In this document: in pieces, positions 53,648-62,121 of the stretch
Position numbering within the stretch: position 1 is the first letter of the stretch
Layout: every line of letters begins with the position of its first letter
Assembly (NCBI GenBank): GCA_003142595.1
Contig: PLMU01000007.1
Span: 67,166 to 131,165 of the forward strand
Direction: 5' to 3'
Source: Phycisphaerales bacterium
GTDB taxonomy: Bacteria; Planctomycetota; Phycisphaerae; Sedimentisphaerales; UBA12454
Length of the DNA: 64,000 nucleotides
Program-made: the position numbers and the translations under genes
The notes under the pieces: model-generated
Seen by the model: the letters and a program-made list of their open reading frames with translations, nothing else
What the model was told of the DNA's origin: nothing
Databases searched by the model: none

Positions 53648-53835
53648 CTATTCAGGAAATTAATACCACAGGAAAATTATTTTCATCATCGTTATGAATT
53701 ACTTGTTATCCCTCATAGTGTCAAGATAACAAGAAGATATTACCGTAACGATTATGCTGCAAATTTATATTCTCAAGAGTTCCATTATATGATATAATCC
53801 TGCGAAAACAAACAACACAATGGAGAGTATGAAAC

Positions 53836-55053
53836 GTGAAGAAATGGTTAAGTAAGATATTCGGCATTTTATTGGTTTTGTATTGTGTCGGCGTCATAAT
53901 AGATATATCAAAACACAAGAATATTTATCAATGGGATTTTCTCAGCTGTTATTACAGCACCAAAGCCTACGAGGCAGGGTTAAATCCTTATGACGCAAAT
54001 ACAGTATCTGAAATATCCGGTAAAAAGTCGTTTGCCTATGATTATCCTCCCATTACTTTATATTTCTTCAAAATCTTTACAAAACTGGATTACAATTCTG
54101 CTTTCGATGCCTATCTCATTTTAAAATGCGTCCTGCTGGCAGGCTTAATTTTGCTATGGCGCAATGTATTCCTCAATAAACAGACAGATTTTATTTTTTA
54201 TCTGTTATGTTTACTCGCATTTGATACGACTATTTATATTGATTTGAGAGCGGGTAACCCTTGTACAATTGAGCAGTTTATGATTTGGCTTGCATTATTT
54301 TTTTATTTAAAACGCAAATATACCTTCTTCTGTATTGCTGCTATTGCCGCTGCGATTTTTAAAATTCAACCCATATTCTTTCTTTTTCTGTTATTGTTTA
54401 TCGAGGACAAAAACAAATATAAATATTTAATAGGTTCCTTTTGTGCTTTTGGCGCGATTTTCCTGGCGACATATTTATTTGAACCCAATTTATTTTCTAA
54501 TTTTATAACCGTTGCGGTCGGCACAACAGAAGAAAATGGCATATTTAATCCGTCAACTTTTTCGTTCGCACAGGACTTATTGCAGACTTTATCAAAAATC
54601 ACAGGCATCGTGATACTCAATAAAGCGTATTTAATTCTTTATCTCATAATAGTTACACCGGTACTCCTGGCAAGCAGGCTTGCTTACATTTCCATAAAAA
54701 ATCTTAAAATAAAAGATGAGGAGAAATGGAAATGGATTATATTTTTAATGTGTTTTGTTTATGCTCTGATTTGCCCCCGTTTTAAGAATTATTCTTATAT
54801 CATCATAATTGTTCCGGCTTATTTTGTAATAAAGAGAGCCAGTTGCATAAAACCTAATACTTTACTTTCTATTTTTACAACAATGTTCATTGTATATCTA
54901 ACTTTCCCCATATTTGTATCAATACCAGGCTCTAAGACTGTAGCTTACTTCTTCTGGAACTATTATCCCCTAACAGCTGCTTATTGTTTATGGGGATTAT
55001 TTCTCTGTGAAATATCATCCCATCATAAAGCCATTCAAACACCGGCATCTTGA
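53836..55053 (+). CDS. GT87-like (DUF2029) polytopic membrane glycosyltransferase
   Basis: 405 residues from a GTG with GGAGAG 8 bases upstream. About ten membrane helices. The first outer loop WDFLSCYYSTKAYEAGLNPYD contains the acidic residue expected at the active site of GT-C polyprenyl-phosphate mannosyltransferases such as PimE. The helices are Phe/Ile-rich (FFYLKRKYTFFCIAAIAAAIFKIQP). Very AT-rich codon use compared with the flanking genes hints at separate acquisition. Family assignment is moderate; sugar and acceptor unknown. Confidence 0.72.
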   Translation: MKKWLSKIFGILLVLYCVGVIIDISKHKNIYQWDFLSCYYSTKAYEAGLNPYDANTVSEISGKKSFAYDYPPITLYFFKIFTKLDYNSAFDAYLILKCVLLAGLILLWRNVFLNKQTDFIFYLLCLLAFDTTIYIDLRAGNPCTIEQFMIWLALFFYLKRKYTFFCIAAIAAAIFKIQPIFFLFLLLFIEDKNKYKYLIGSFCAFGAIFLATYLFEPNLFSNFITVAVGTTEENGIFNPSTFSFAQDLLQTLSKITGIVILNKAYLILYLIIVTPVLLASRLAYISIKNLKIKDEEKWKWIIFLMCFVYALICPRFKNYSYIIIIVPAYFVIKRASCIKPNTLLSIFTTMFIVYLTFPIFVSIPGSKTVAYFFWNYYPLTAAYCLWGLFLCEISSHHKAIQTPAS

Positions 55054-55132
55054 ATTTTCTTGTCAGACTGCCAGCCAATTAAAGATTATTTTTGTCTGAT
55101 ATAAGGAAAAATGCCCCCAAATTTACAGAAAC

Positions 55133-55160
55133 TTGACAAGTCCGGCATAAGTGATAGAAT
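55133..55160 (+). promoter_or_regulatory. Promoter of the XylR-type regulator
   Basis: TTGACA (55133-55138), 16-base spacer, TAGAAT (55155-55160). The start would be near 55167, giving a leader of about 73 bases. Most of this promoter lies inside a 31-base sequence that is repeated at 53392-53422. Confidence 0.6.
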
Positions 55161-55239
55161 CGCTGCACTTCAACAACTTCTATTATTTGTTTATTCTTCA
55201 GAAAGGTCAGTAGTCGTATAACCACACTGGTGAGCCGAG

Positions 55240-56433
55240 ATGAAAGAAAAAATAAAGATAGCATTTGCACACAATAATATTAATCACAATACCGAAGGAT
55301 TAATGGATGGAATATCAGAATTCATCCGCGATAAAGGAGACTGGCAGCTAATTATTTGGCCCGACAGTTCGCTGAAATCCTTGGCTTTTCTCAAAAAAAG
55401 AGGCTGCAAAGGCGCTTTTGTCAGCTCTCAAACTGCTACTAAAGCCAAAGAATTGCTTCAGATTGGCATACCAGTAGTCGCTGTATCCACATTGGAAACT
55501 ATGCTGAATCTGCCTTATGTGAGCGCTAATTCAAAACAGGTCGCAGAAATGGCCGCTGATTATCTTTTAAAAAAGAAATTCAAAAATTTCGCTTTCTTTG
55601 GACTGACTCAGGCGAAATGGTCCAGTGAAAGATTGAAACACTTTTCCGACCTTTTATCTAAAGCAGGGTTTAATGTCGATGTGTTCGAGGAAAAGCAAAT
55701 ACCGGTTATAAATGATTTTATGCCATTTACCCGGCAATGGATTACCATGACTCTGAGCACAGGACAATCAAAACTGATAAAATGGCTTGAAGAATTGCCC
55801 AAACCTGCGGCAATACTGGCCAGTTGCGATATATTCGCCTGTCATTTAATCAATGTAGCCCAGGAGGCAGGCATAAATATTCCGGATGAAATCGCTATCC
55901 TCGGCGTCAACAACGACCAGGCAATCTGCAATATCTGCGACCCCCCGCTATCGAGCATCGCGCTTAATTTCAAAAAAGCCGGCTACAACGCCGCCAAACT
56001 GCTCGACAAATTAATCTCCGGTCAGGAAACTATGCAGGGTCAGTGCATTGAAATTCCGCCGACCCATATCGAAACCCGCGGCTCGACAGATGTTTTTGCA
56101 ATCGATGACTCTGATATCGTACAAGCTATGAGATATATCAGGGAAAACAGCAACAAGCCTCTGCAGGTAAACGAAATCGCAACCAACGCCTGCATGAGCA
56201 AACGCTCCCTGCAGTTGAAATTCCATAAAGTAATCGGCAGGTCAATACACGAAGAAATCATACAGGCCCATTTCGATAACGCTAAAATTCTTCTCGTCGA
56301 TACTAATCTTCCAATCGACGAGGTGGCCGTCCGTTCAGGTTTTCATTACACATCCAATATGAGACGTGCATTTAAAGAAATTACCGGCCTGCTGCCGCAA
56401 AAATACCGCCAGCTGCATCAATCCCATTCTTAG
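55240..56433 (+). CDS. XylR-type transcriptional regulator (LacI-like sensor + AraC DNA-binding domain)
   Basis: 397 residues. Residues 1-275: periplasmic-binding-protein-like sugar sensor as in LacI/XylR (KIAFAHNNINHNTEGLMDGI, VSANSKQVAEMAADYLL, AILGVNNDQAICNICDPPLSSI). Residues 290-395: AraC-type double helix-turn-helix (LQVNEIATNACMSKRSLQLKF, then DEVAVRSGFHYTSNMRRAFKEITGLLPQKYR). This order is that of E. coli XylR. Direct position before four GH28 genes suggests it senses a pectin-derived sugar and activates them. Candidate sites are discussed with the palindromes at 56487 and 60172. Confidence 0.92.
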   Translation: MKEKIKIAFAHNNINHNTEGLMDGISEFIRDKGDWQLIIWPDSSLKSLAFLKKRGCKGAFVSSQTATKAKELLQIGIPVVAVSTLETMLNLPYVSANSKQVAEMAADYLLKKKFKNFAFFGLTQAKWSSERLKHFSDLLSKAGFNVDVFEEKQIPVINDFMPFTRQWITMTLSTGQSKLIKWLEELPKPAAILASCDIFACHLINVAQEAGINIPDEIAILGVNNDQAICNICDPPLSSIALNFKKAGYNAAKLLDKLISGQETMQGQCIEIPPTHIETRGSTDVFAIDDSDIVQAMRYIRENSNKPLQVNEIATNACMSKRSLQLKFHKVIGRSIHEEIIQAHFDNAKILLVDTNLPIDEVAVRSGFHYTSNMRRAFKEITGLLPQKYRQLHQSHS

Positions 56434-56486
56434 CCCATTTCCACTGTAAATTACGGCAGGTGAGAAAATCTTATTTACCGTGTCGA

Positions 56487-56504
56487 TTTTTGCCAACGCA
56501 AAAA
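56487..56504. promoter_or_regulatory. Inverted repeat TTTTTGC-CAAC-GCAAAAA upstream of GH28 gene 1
   Basis: Seven-base arms around a 4-base spacer, 18-35 bases upstream of the -35 box at 56522, a typical activator position. Its arms resemble the TTTGCGCAAA palindrome at 60174 but the two half-sites are further apart. Confidence 0.4.
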
Positions 56505-56521
56505 ATGCAGAAAATATAAAT

Positions 56522-56550
56522 TTGACATTTGCGGGATTTATCTGCATACT
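56522..56550 (+). promoter_or_regulatory. Promoter of the GH28 array
   Basis: TTGACA (56522-56527), 17-base spacer, CATACT (56545-56550); the weak -10 fits an activator-dependent promoter. The leader ends with GGAGG before the ATG at 56611. Confidence 0.5.
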
Positions 56551-56610
56551 TATCGGTCTTAGTATTGTAGATTTCAATTATTAAAAGAGCAATTTTTTAG
56601 GAGGTCTAAA

Positions 56611-58257
56611 ATGAAAAAACAAATTCTTTGTATTGTCGCATTATTAATATGGTTCAGTTCCGTCGCTTTCCCAAAGGCAGACCAGAATTCACCTTCATCT
56701 GAACCCAAAGCGTCAACAACAAACGCTGCAAAAGACTCATCCATTGCCCCGCCTGGGAAATTAATGGTTCCGCCTTTGGCTCTTGATGATACAAGCATTA
56801 CGGTGATTTGGGAAAAACCTGCCGACTATTCCAATGTTGTCAGCTATAAGGTCTATCAAAACGGCTCTTTGGCCGGAACTACAAAAAATCTATTTTACAC
56901 CATTGCAGGCCTGGAACCTAATTCTCCATATTCAATTACTGTAAAATCTGTTGACGCATCCGGAAACGAATCACAGCCCGGCAATAAAGTCGTACAATCA
57001 ACGGCACCTGCGATGAAGGTATTCGATGTTACGAAGTATGGCGCTATTGGCGACGGCAACACTTTAAATACCAAAGCGATTCAAAAGGCTATTGATGAAT
57101 GCACGGCAGGCGGAAAAGTTCTGGTTCCTGCCGGGACATTTTTAAGCGGTGCGCTGTTTTTGAAAAGCGATATGACGATTCAAATCGATGGAACTTTGAT
57201 GGGCAGCGACGACATCAATGAGTATCCGATGACAAATTTACGCTTCCCGTATTATTTGTCAGGCAAAGGTTATATGGGACTAATCAATGCATATACCGAG
57301 AAATACGGCAGTCTGACTAATATTAAAATATGCGGCAAGGGAAATATGTGCGGCGGAAAATGGGACGGCGGCAAAAATACCGTCCTCGGCATTAAGGAGG
57401 CAGCCGTAAGTAACAATGACAGCGGCCGCAGCGACCTGATTACCGCAAAAGGCATTAATAATCTTTATATCGGCGGACTTACCTTCACCAATCCGGCGAT
57501 GCATGTGATTATGATAACATACAGTAAAAATGTAACAGTAACCGGCATAACCGCCAACACCTTCGACATACACAACGCCGACGGCATTGACCTGGCTACA
57601 AGCGATACGGCTTATATTTTCAATTCAACTTTCGACACCGGCGACGATTGCATTAACTTTAACGCAGGTGTCGGCGCTGACGGCGTGAAGGAAAATTTCC
57701 CGGACCAGAACATCAGAGTCTTTAATTGTCTAACCAAACGCGGACACGGCGGCGTGGTTTTCGGAAGTTTTACGGCAGCCTGGATTCAGAATGTCCTTGT
57801 TGAAGATTGTATTTTTGACGGAACAGAGATCGGGTTGAGATTCAAAACAAATGAATCAAACGGCGGCGGAGCCAGAAATGTTCTTTGCAGGGATATCACC
57901 ATTAAGAATACCATAAAAGATTCAGCTATATTCTTCGACAGCGCTTATACACATACACCTTCCGGATATCCTTCTGGAGGACCGGGACAATTTAAGGATA
58001 TTACAATCAAGAATATTACCTGCGAAAATCTTAAAAAGTATGGTATCTGGATTAGCGGTCTGCCGAAGATGCCGCATACAAATATCAATATAAGCAATGT
58101 TACAATCAACGGCGGTAAGGCCGGCGGAGCTGCCATAAAATCCGCCACTAACTGTAAATTTGAAAATATCACTATTAAAAACAGCACGCCTGTCTGGATT
58201 ATCGACCCCAATTCTACATCAGGACTTGAGTTTAAAAACTGTGATCCAAAACCGTAA
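56611..58257 (+). CDS. Secreted GH28 polygalacturonase-like enzyme with Fn3 domain (copy 1)
   Basis: 548 residues. Signal peptide ILCIVALLIWFSSVAFPKA, a low-complexity linker, an Fn3 domain at about 48-135 (SITVIWEKPADYSNVVSYKVY), then a GH28 beta-helix. Catalytic blocks are complete: IHNADGIDLATSD, FDTGDDCINF, GHGGVVFGS and IGLRFKTNES (the N-x-D, D-D, G-H-G and R-x-K signatures). It hydrolyses galacturonan or rhamnogalacturonan, retained outside the cytoplasm. Unlike copies 2-4 it lacks the dockerin-like segment. A terminator follows at 58281. Confidence 0.93.
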   Translation: MKKQILCIVALLIWFSSVAFPKADQNSPSSEPKASTTNAAKDSSIAPPGKLMVPPLALDDTSITVIWEKPADYSNVVSYKVYQNGSLAGTTKNLFYTIAGLEPNSPYSITVKSVDASGNESQPGNKVVQSTAPAMKVFDVTKYGAIGDGNTLNTKAIQKAIDECTAGGKVLVPAGTFLSGALFLKSDMTIQIDGTLMGSDDINEYPMTNLRFPYYLSGKGYMGLINAYTEKYGSLTNIKICGKGNMCGGKWDGGKNTVLGIKEAAVSNNDSGRSDLITAKGINNLYIGGLTFTNPAMHVIMITYSKNVTVTGITANTFDIHNADGIDLATSDTAYIFNSTFDTGDDCINFNAGVGADGVKENFPDQNIRVFNCLTKRGHGGVVFGSFTAAWIQNVLVEDCIFDGTEIGLRFKTNESNGGGARNVLCRDITIKNTIKDSAIFFDSAYTHTPSGYPSGGPGQFKDITIKNITCENLKKYGIWISGLPKMPHTNINISNVTINGGKAGGAAIKSATNCKFENITIKNSTPVWIIDPNSTSGLEFKNCDPKP

Positions 58258-58280
58258 CCTTTTTTAAAATAACACGTTAT

Positions 58281-58309
58281 AAAAGGCTGCCTATAGGCAG
58301 CCTTTTTTT
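58281..58309 (+). terminator. Rho-independent terminator after GH28 copy 1
   Basis: Stem AAAAGGCTGCC / GGCAGCCTTTT (58281-58291 with 58296-58306), 4-base loop, T run. It lies 23 bases after the stop, so copy 1 is its own transcription unit. Confidence 0.92.
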
Positions 58310-58310
58310 A

Positions 58311-58338
58311 TTACATAATCAATATTTTATGGTATAAT
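58311..58338 (+). promoter_or_regulatory. Promoter of GH28 copy 2
   Basis: TTACAT (58311-58316), 16-base spacer, TATAAT (58333-58338), directly after the terminator. A start near 58345 excludes the in-frame ATG at 58337 and supports ATG 58370. Confidence 0.55.
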
Positions 58339-58369
58339 GTATTTTTCAATAATTAAGGATGCGGTTGGA

Positions 58370-60073
58370 ATGAGAAGTATAATTTTCATGGGGGGTATTT
58401 TGCTACTCTGTGTTGCCTCCAGCCTCTCTGCCGCAAATGGTTTCTACGGCGATTTCACAGATGATAATACAGTCAACATAAAGGACCTGTTCGAATTCAG
58501 CACACTATGGCTGGCGGAAGACTGCGACCCGAATGATGATTTGAATGGCGATTGCAGAATCAATTTCTATGAATTTTCAATGTTCGCAAACAACTGGCGA
58601 TTGACATATACACCCAACCCAGCGGCACCTCAAAATCTGATGGTTCCGCCCGAAGCCTTCGATGATTCAAGTATCACATTGATTTGGAGCAAACCTTCTG
58701 TCTATTCAAATATCGCCAGTTATAATATTTATAAAAATGGTTTATTACTCGGCAATACAACAAAACTTTTCTACAATGTTACAGGATTAACCGCCGCTAC
58801 TTCATATTCATTTACTGTAAAATCCGCAAACTCTTCCGGAACTGAATTGGCCGTCAGTAATACCATCGCTCAATCAACCGCATCTGCGATGCAAGTATTT
58901 AACGTTACCAGCTACGGTGCCCTCGGCGATAACTCAACATTAAATACCATAGCGATACAAAACACGATTAACGCCTGCACGCCTGGCGGAAAAGTTTTAA
59001 TTCCATCAGGAACATTTAAAAGCGGAGCAATTTTCTTAAAAAGCAATATGACGCTTCAAATCGATGGAACGTTAATGGGAAGTGCCAGCGCCGCCGATTA
59101 CCCGACAATGCCTATGCGTTTTGAAGGAGCGGAAACAACCTGCTACTCGGCGTTAATTAATGTCGGCAATACTCGATATCATACTTATGGCGGACAGATA
59201 AGCCATGTTTCCATACGCGGCTCGGGAACTGTAAACGGTAACGGCTCAGCTTTAGTTATAAGCGAAGGCGGCATAACTTCAATGCGAGGAAGATTAATTT
59301 ACATGGTTAATGCTTCTTATGTAAATCTGCAGGGTCTTACATTGACAAATCCGCCCTGCTGGACCATACATCCGGTTTACAGCACACAGATTACTATACA
59401 AGGCATAACCGCCAATACTGCCGGCACTGCCAACGGCGACGGTTGCGACCCCGATTCCTCAAGTTATCTTTATATTTTCAATAACACTTTTAATACCGGC
59501 GACGATTGCATCGCGATTAAGTCAGGAATAAATGATGAAGGTTATGACATCAATATGCCTTCGGCTTATATCCGGATTACGAATTGTATTTTTAATCTGG
59601 GCCACGGCGGTGTTACTATCGGCAGTGAATCTTCCGGCGGCGTGAACAATATTTTTGCTCAGGATTGCGTCTCAAACGGTACCGAAATCGGCCTGCGAAT
59701 GAAAACTCGTCCCGAACGCGGAGGTATTGTTGAAAACATTACAATAAAAGACTGGACCATAATTGGCGCTACAAAATTCGGAATCAATATTATAACTAAT
59801 TACAATAACACTCCCGGCGGCCCGGCAGCTCCAACATTGCCTATCTGTCGAAATATAACCGTTGAAAATGTTACTGTCGATTCTACTTCCGCAATCGGAT
59901 TTAGTATAGTAGGACGATCCAATATTCATGTTACGGATATGTTATTTAAAAACTGTGCTTTTAATAAGAATACATCGAATATACTTACTTATGTTGATAG
60001 AGCGACTTTTACCGGCTGCACAATTGTTGGCAGTATCACCCAAAGTAATTGCACAAATATCATTCGAGACTAA
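58370..60073 (+). CDS. Secreted dockerin-like/Fn3/GH28 enzyme (copy 2)
   Basis: 567 residues from ATG 58370, chosen because the promoter overlaps the upstream ATG. Signal peptide IIFMGGILLLCVASSLSAA. A dockerin-like pair of calcium loops follows immediately (YGDFTDDNTVNIKDLFEFS, DLNGDCRINFYEFSMFANNW), then Fn3 (SITLIWSKPSVYSNIASYNIY) and a GH28 beta-helix. Catalytic blocks: NGDGCDPDSS, FNTGDDCIAIKSG, GHGGVTIGSE and IGLRMKTRPERGG. The last two resemble classical exo-polygalacturonases more than the other copies do. It is likely a secreted galacturonan hydrolase. Confidence 0.93.
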   Translation: MRSIIFMGGILLLCVASSLSAANGFYGDFTDDNTVNIKDLFEFSTLWLAEDCDPNDDLNGDCRINFYEFSMFANNWRLTYTPNPAAPQNLMVPPEAFDDSSITLIWSKPSVYSNIASYNIYKNGLLLGNTTKLFYNVTGLTAATSYSFTVKSANSSGTELAVSNTIAQSTASAMQVFNVTSYGALGDNSTLNTIAIQNTINACTPGGKVLIPSGTFKSGAIFLKSNMTLQIDGTLMGSASAADYPTMPMRFEGAETTCYSALINVGNTRYHTYGGQISHVSIRGSGTVNGNGSALVISEGGITSMRGRLIYMVNASYVNLQGLTLTNPPCWTIHPVYSTQITIQGITANTAGTANGDGCDPDSSSYLYIFNNTFNTGDDCIAIKSGINDEGYDINMPSAYIRITNCIFNLGHGGVTIGSESSGGVNNIFAQDCVSNGTEIGLRMKTRPERGGIVENITIKDWTIIGATKFGINIITNYNNTPGGPAAPTLPICRNITVENVTVDSTSAIGFSIVGRSNIHVTDMLFKNCAFNKNTSNILTYVDRATFTGCTIVGSITQSNCTNIIRD

Positions 60074-60260
60074 CTATAGTTATTAAAAAAAATAAATATA
60101 GCCTTTCGTATTTTCCTGGGAAATCCTTTACTTACGCACAAAGGAAAGCCTTTTTGCGCATTTAAACCGCTAATTTGCGCAAATTTATGTTAATTTATTG
60201 TAATTTAGGTAAGCTTTCCGATATAATAATATTCGATTTGTTAAGATAAAAGGCATTATC
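60074..60260. other. Intergenic region with GCGC palindromes upstream of GH28 copy 3
   Basis: 187 bases. It contains the perfect 14-base palindrome AATTTGCGCAAATT (60172-60185), a half-site TTTTTGCGCA (60151-60160) and an imperfect inverted repeat around AAAGGAAAGCCTTT (60140-60153). The rest is AT-rich; AAAAGGC precedes the ATG at 60261. Confidence 0.5.
60172..60185. promoter_or_regulatory. Perfect palindrome AATTTGCGCAAATT, candidate regulator site
   Basis: 14-base dyad 76 bases upstream of the GH28 copy 3 start, with a half-site 12 bases to the left. The core TTTGCGCAAA recurs in the intergenic region at 35484-35493 (and once by chance inside hemC near 8239). Confidence 0.4.
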
Positions 60261-62090
60261 ATGATAAAAACACTCCTTGTGGTGGGGCTTTGCGTGATTT
60301 CGTTAATCTGTACTGCTCCGGTAATAGCATCTACCAATTTATACGGTGATTTCAACGGCGACAATGTCGTTGATATGAAAGACCTGGCCTACCTTTCCGG
60401 ACTCTGGCTGGCGACAGACTGCAACCTGAATGTTGATTTGCATGGCGATTGCAGAATCAATTTCTACGAATTGTCAGCTTTCGCAAACAACTGGCAATTG
60501 ACCTCTACACCTAACCCCGCAGCGCCTCAAAATTTAATGGTTCCGCCTATGGCCTATGACGATAATACGATTATATTAATCTGGAGCAAACCCGTTGATT
60601 ACTCTTCAGTAACTGATTACAGAGTTTATAAAGACGGTGTCGCGCTTGGACTTTCAGGCAGGTTCGATGCAAGCCGGGCAAAATTATATTATAATGTTAC
60701 AGGTTTAACAGCAAACACTACTTACAACTTTACAGTAAAATCTCTAAACTCATCCTTAACTGAAATAGGCACCAGCAACACTTTAACCCAAACAACAGCC
60801 GCCACACCTGCAATTTTCTATCCTGAAGATTATGGCGCCGCGGCAAACGGCACTACTAAAGATACCGCCGCAATTCAGGCAGCGATTACCGCATGCACCG
60901 CCGGTGGTAAAGTCCATCTTCGAGCCGGAAAAACTTTTTTAAGCGGTTCAATTTTCTTAAAGAGCAATATGACATTACAAATTGATGGAACAATACTCGG
61001 CAGCAGTGCTAAGGCAGATTATAAATATACCTGCTGGCGTTTTCCATATTATACTTCCGGAAAAAATTATATGGGATTAGTCAATGCTTACTATGACTAT
61101 AATAATCCTGCCACTTACGGCCAGCCGTATGGTTCTATTACTAATGTTCGTATTTGCGGCTCCGGTGTTATTAATGGATGCCAGGGTTATAGCGCATCTA
61201 ATCCTCATACTATTACCGGTCATAAAAATACTACCCTTGGTCAAGCCATAGGTGACACTAGCACCCGCTGCGACATGGTTACAATAAAAGGCATAAACAA
61301 CGTCTATTTAGGCGGACGGACCGGCGGCGGAACTTTAACTTTGGTCTATCCCGCTGAGCATACAATCTTCGCAAGCTACTGTAATGGCTTTACCTTGGCC
61401 GATGTTAATTGTGATACCTATGATATACATAATGCAGACGGTATTGATCTTTGTACAACCAACTCCGCATATATATTTAATTCAAAGTTTGATACCGGCG
61501 ATGACTGTATCAATACCAATGCCGGACAGGGACAAATGGGCGTAAACGAGAATGTGCCGGACCAGAATATCAGGGTCTTTGATTGCACTACTAACCGCGG
61601 TCACGGAGGATTTGTTATAGGGAGTTTCACAGCGGCCTGGGTCCAGGATTGCGTGGTAGAAGACCTGCTCATAAGTGGAACAGATATAGGGATACGGCAA
61701 AAAACCGGCGATAATAATGGCGGCGGCGGACGAAGAAATCTCTTTAGAGACATTAGAATTACTGGTGTTCCACAGGGAGTATTCCTGGATAGTACTTATA
61801 ATCAGAGCGGTTATGGCAATGCAGCTGCCGGACAGTTCAGCGGCAACACATATAAAAATATCACAGTTAGTTCAACCGGGGAAAGTATTTTTGTTAATGG
61901 ACTATCAGGCACACCCCATACCAATAATATTTTCGACCATATTACCGGCAATAATGTAGCATATCTTAATTACTGTACAAATAGTACATTTAACTATTGC
62001 ACTGTTGTAGGAAGCCCCGCCTGGGATTTTGATACTGGTAACAGCGGCTTAAGCGGAACTAATAATACCCCTCAACCTACATGGCCATAA
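60261..62090 (+). CDS. Secreted dockerin-like/Fn3/GH28 enzyme (copy 3)
   Basis: 609 residues. Signal peptide (LLVVGLCVISLICTAPVIAS), dockerin-like loops (YGDFNGDNVVDMKDLAYLSG, DLHGDCRINFYELSAFANNW), Fn3 (TIILIWSKPVDYSSVTDYRVY) and a GH28 beta-helix. Catalytic blocks: IHNADGIDLCTT, FDTGDDCINTNAG, GHGGFVIGS and IGIRQKTGDNNGG. It shares long nearly identical stretches with copy 4 (KVHLRAGKTFLSG, GSGVINGCQGYSAS), indicating recent duplication. Closest in active-site form to copy 1. Copy 4 follows after 31 bases, probably on the same transcript. Confidence 0.93.
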   Translation: MIKTLLVVGLCVISLICTAPVIASTNLYGDFNGDNVVDMKDLAYLSGLWLATDCNLNVDLHGDCRINFYELSAFANNWQLTSTPNPAAPQNLMVPPMAYDDNTIILIWSKPVDYSSVTDYRVYKDGVALGLSGRFDASRAKLYYNVTGLTANTTYNFTVKSLNSSLTEIGTSNTLTQTTAATPAIFYPEDYGAAANGTTKDTAAIQAAITACTAGGKVHLRAGKTFLSGSIFLKSNMTLQIDGTILGSSAKADYKYTCWRFPYYTSGKNYMGLVNAYYDYNNPATYGQPYGSITNVRICGSGVINGCQGYSASNPHTITGHKNTTLGQAIGDTSTRCDMVTIKGINNVYLGGRTGGGTLTLVYPAEHTIFASYCNGFTLADVNCDTYDIHNADGIDLCTTNSAYIFNSKFDTGDDCINTNAGQGQMGVNENVPDQNIRVFDCTTNRGHGGFVIGSFTAAWVQDCVVEDLLISGTDIGIRQKTGDNNGGGGRRNLFRDIRITGVPQGVFLDSTYNQSGYGNAAAGQFSGNTYKNITVSSTGESIFVNGLSGTPHTNNIFDHITGNNVAYLNYCTNSTFNYCTVVGSPAWDFDTGNSGLSGTNNTPQPTWP

Positions 62091-62121
62091 AATTACATAT
62101 ATCTTATAAAGAGCTATTTAT

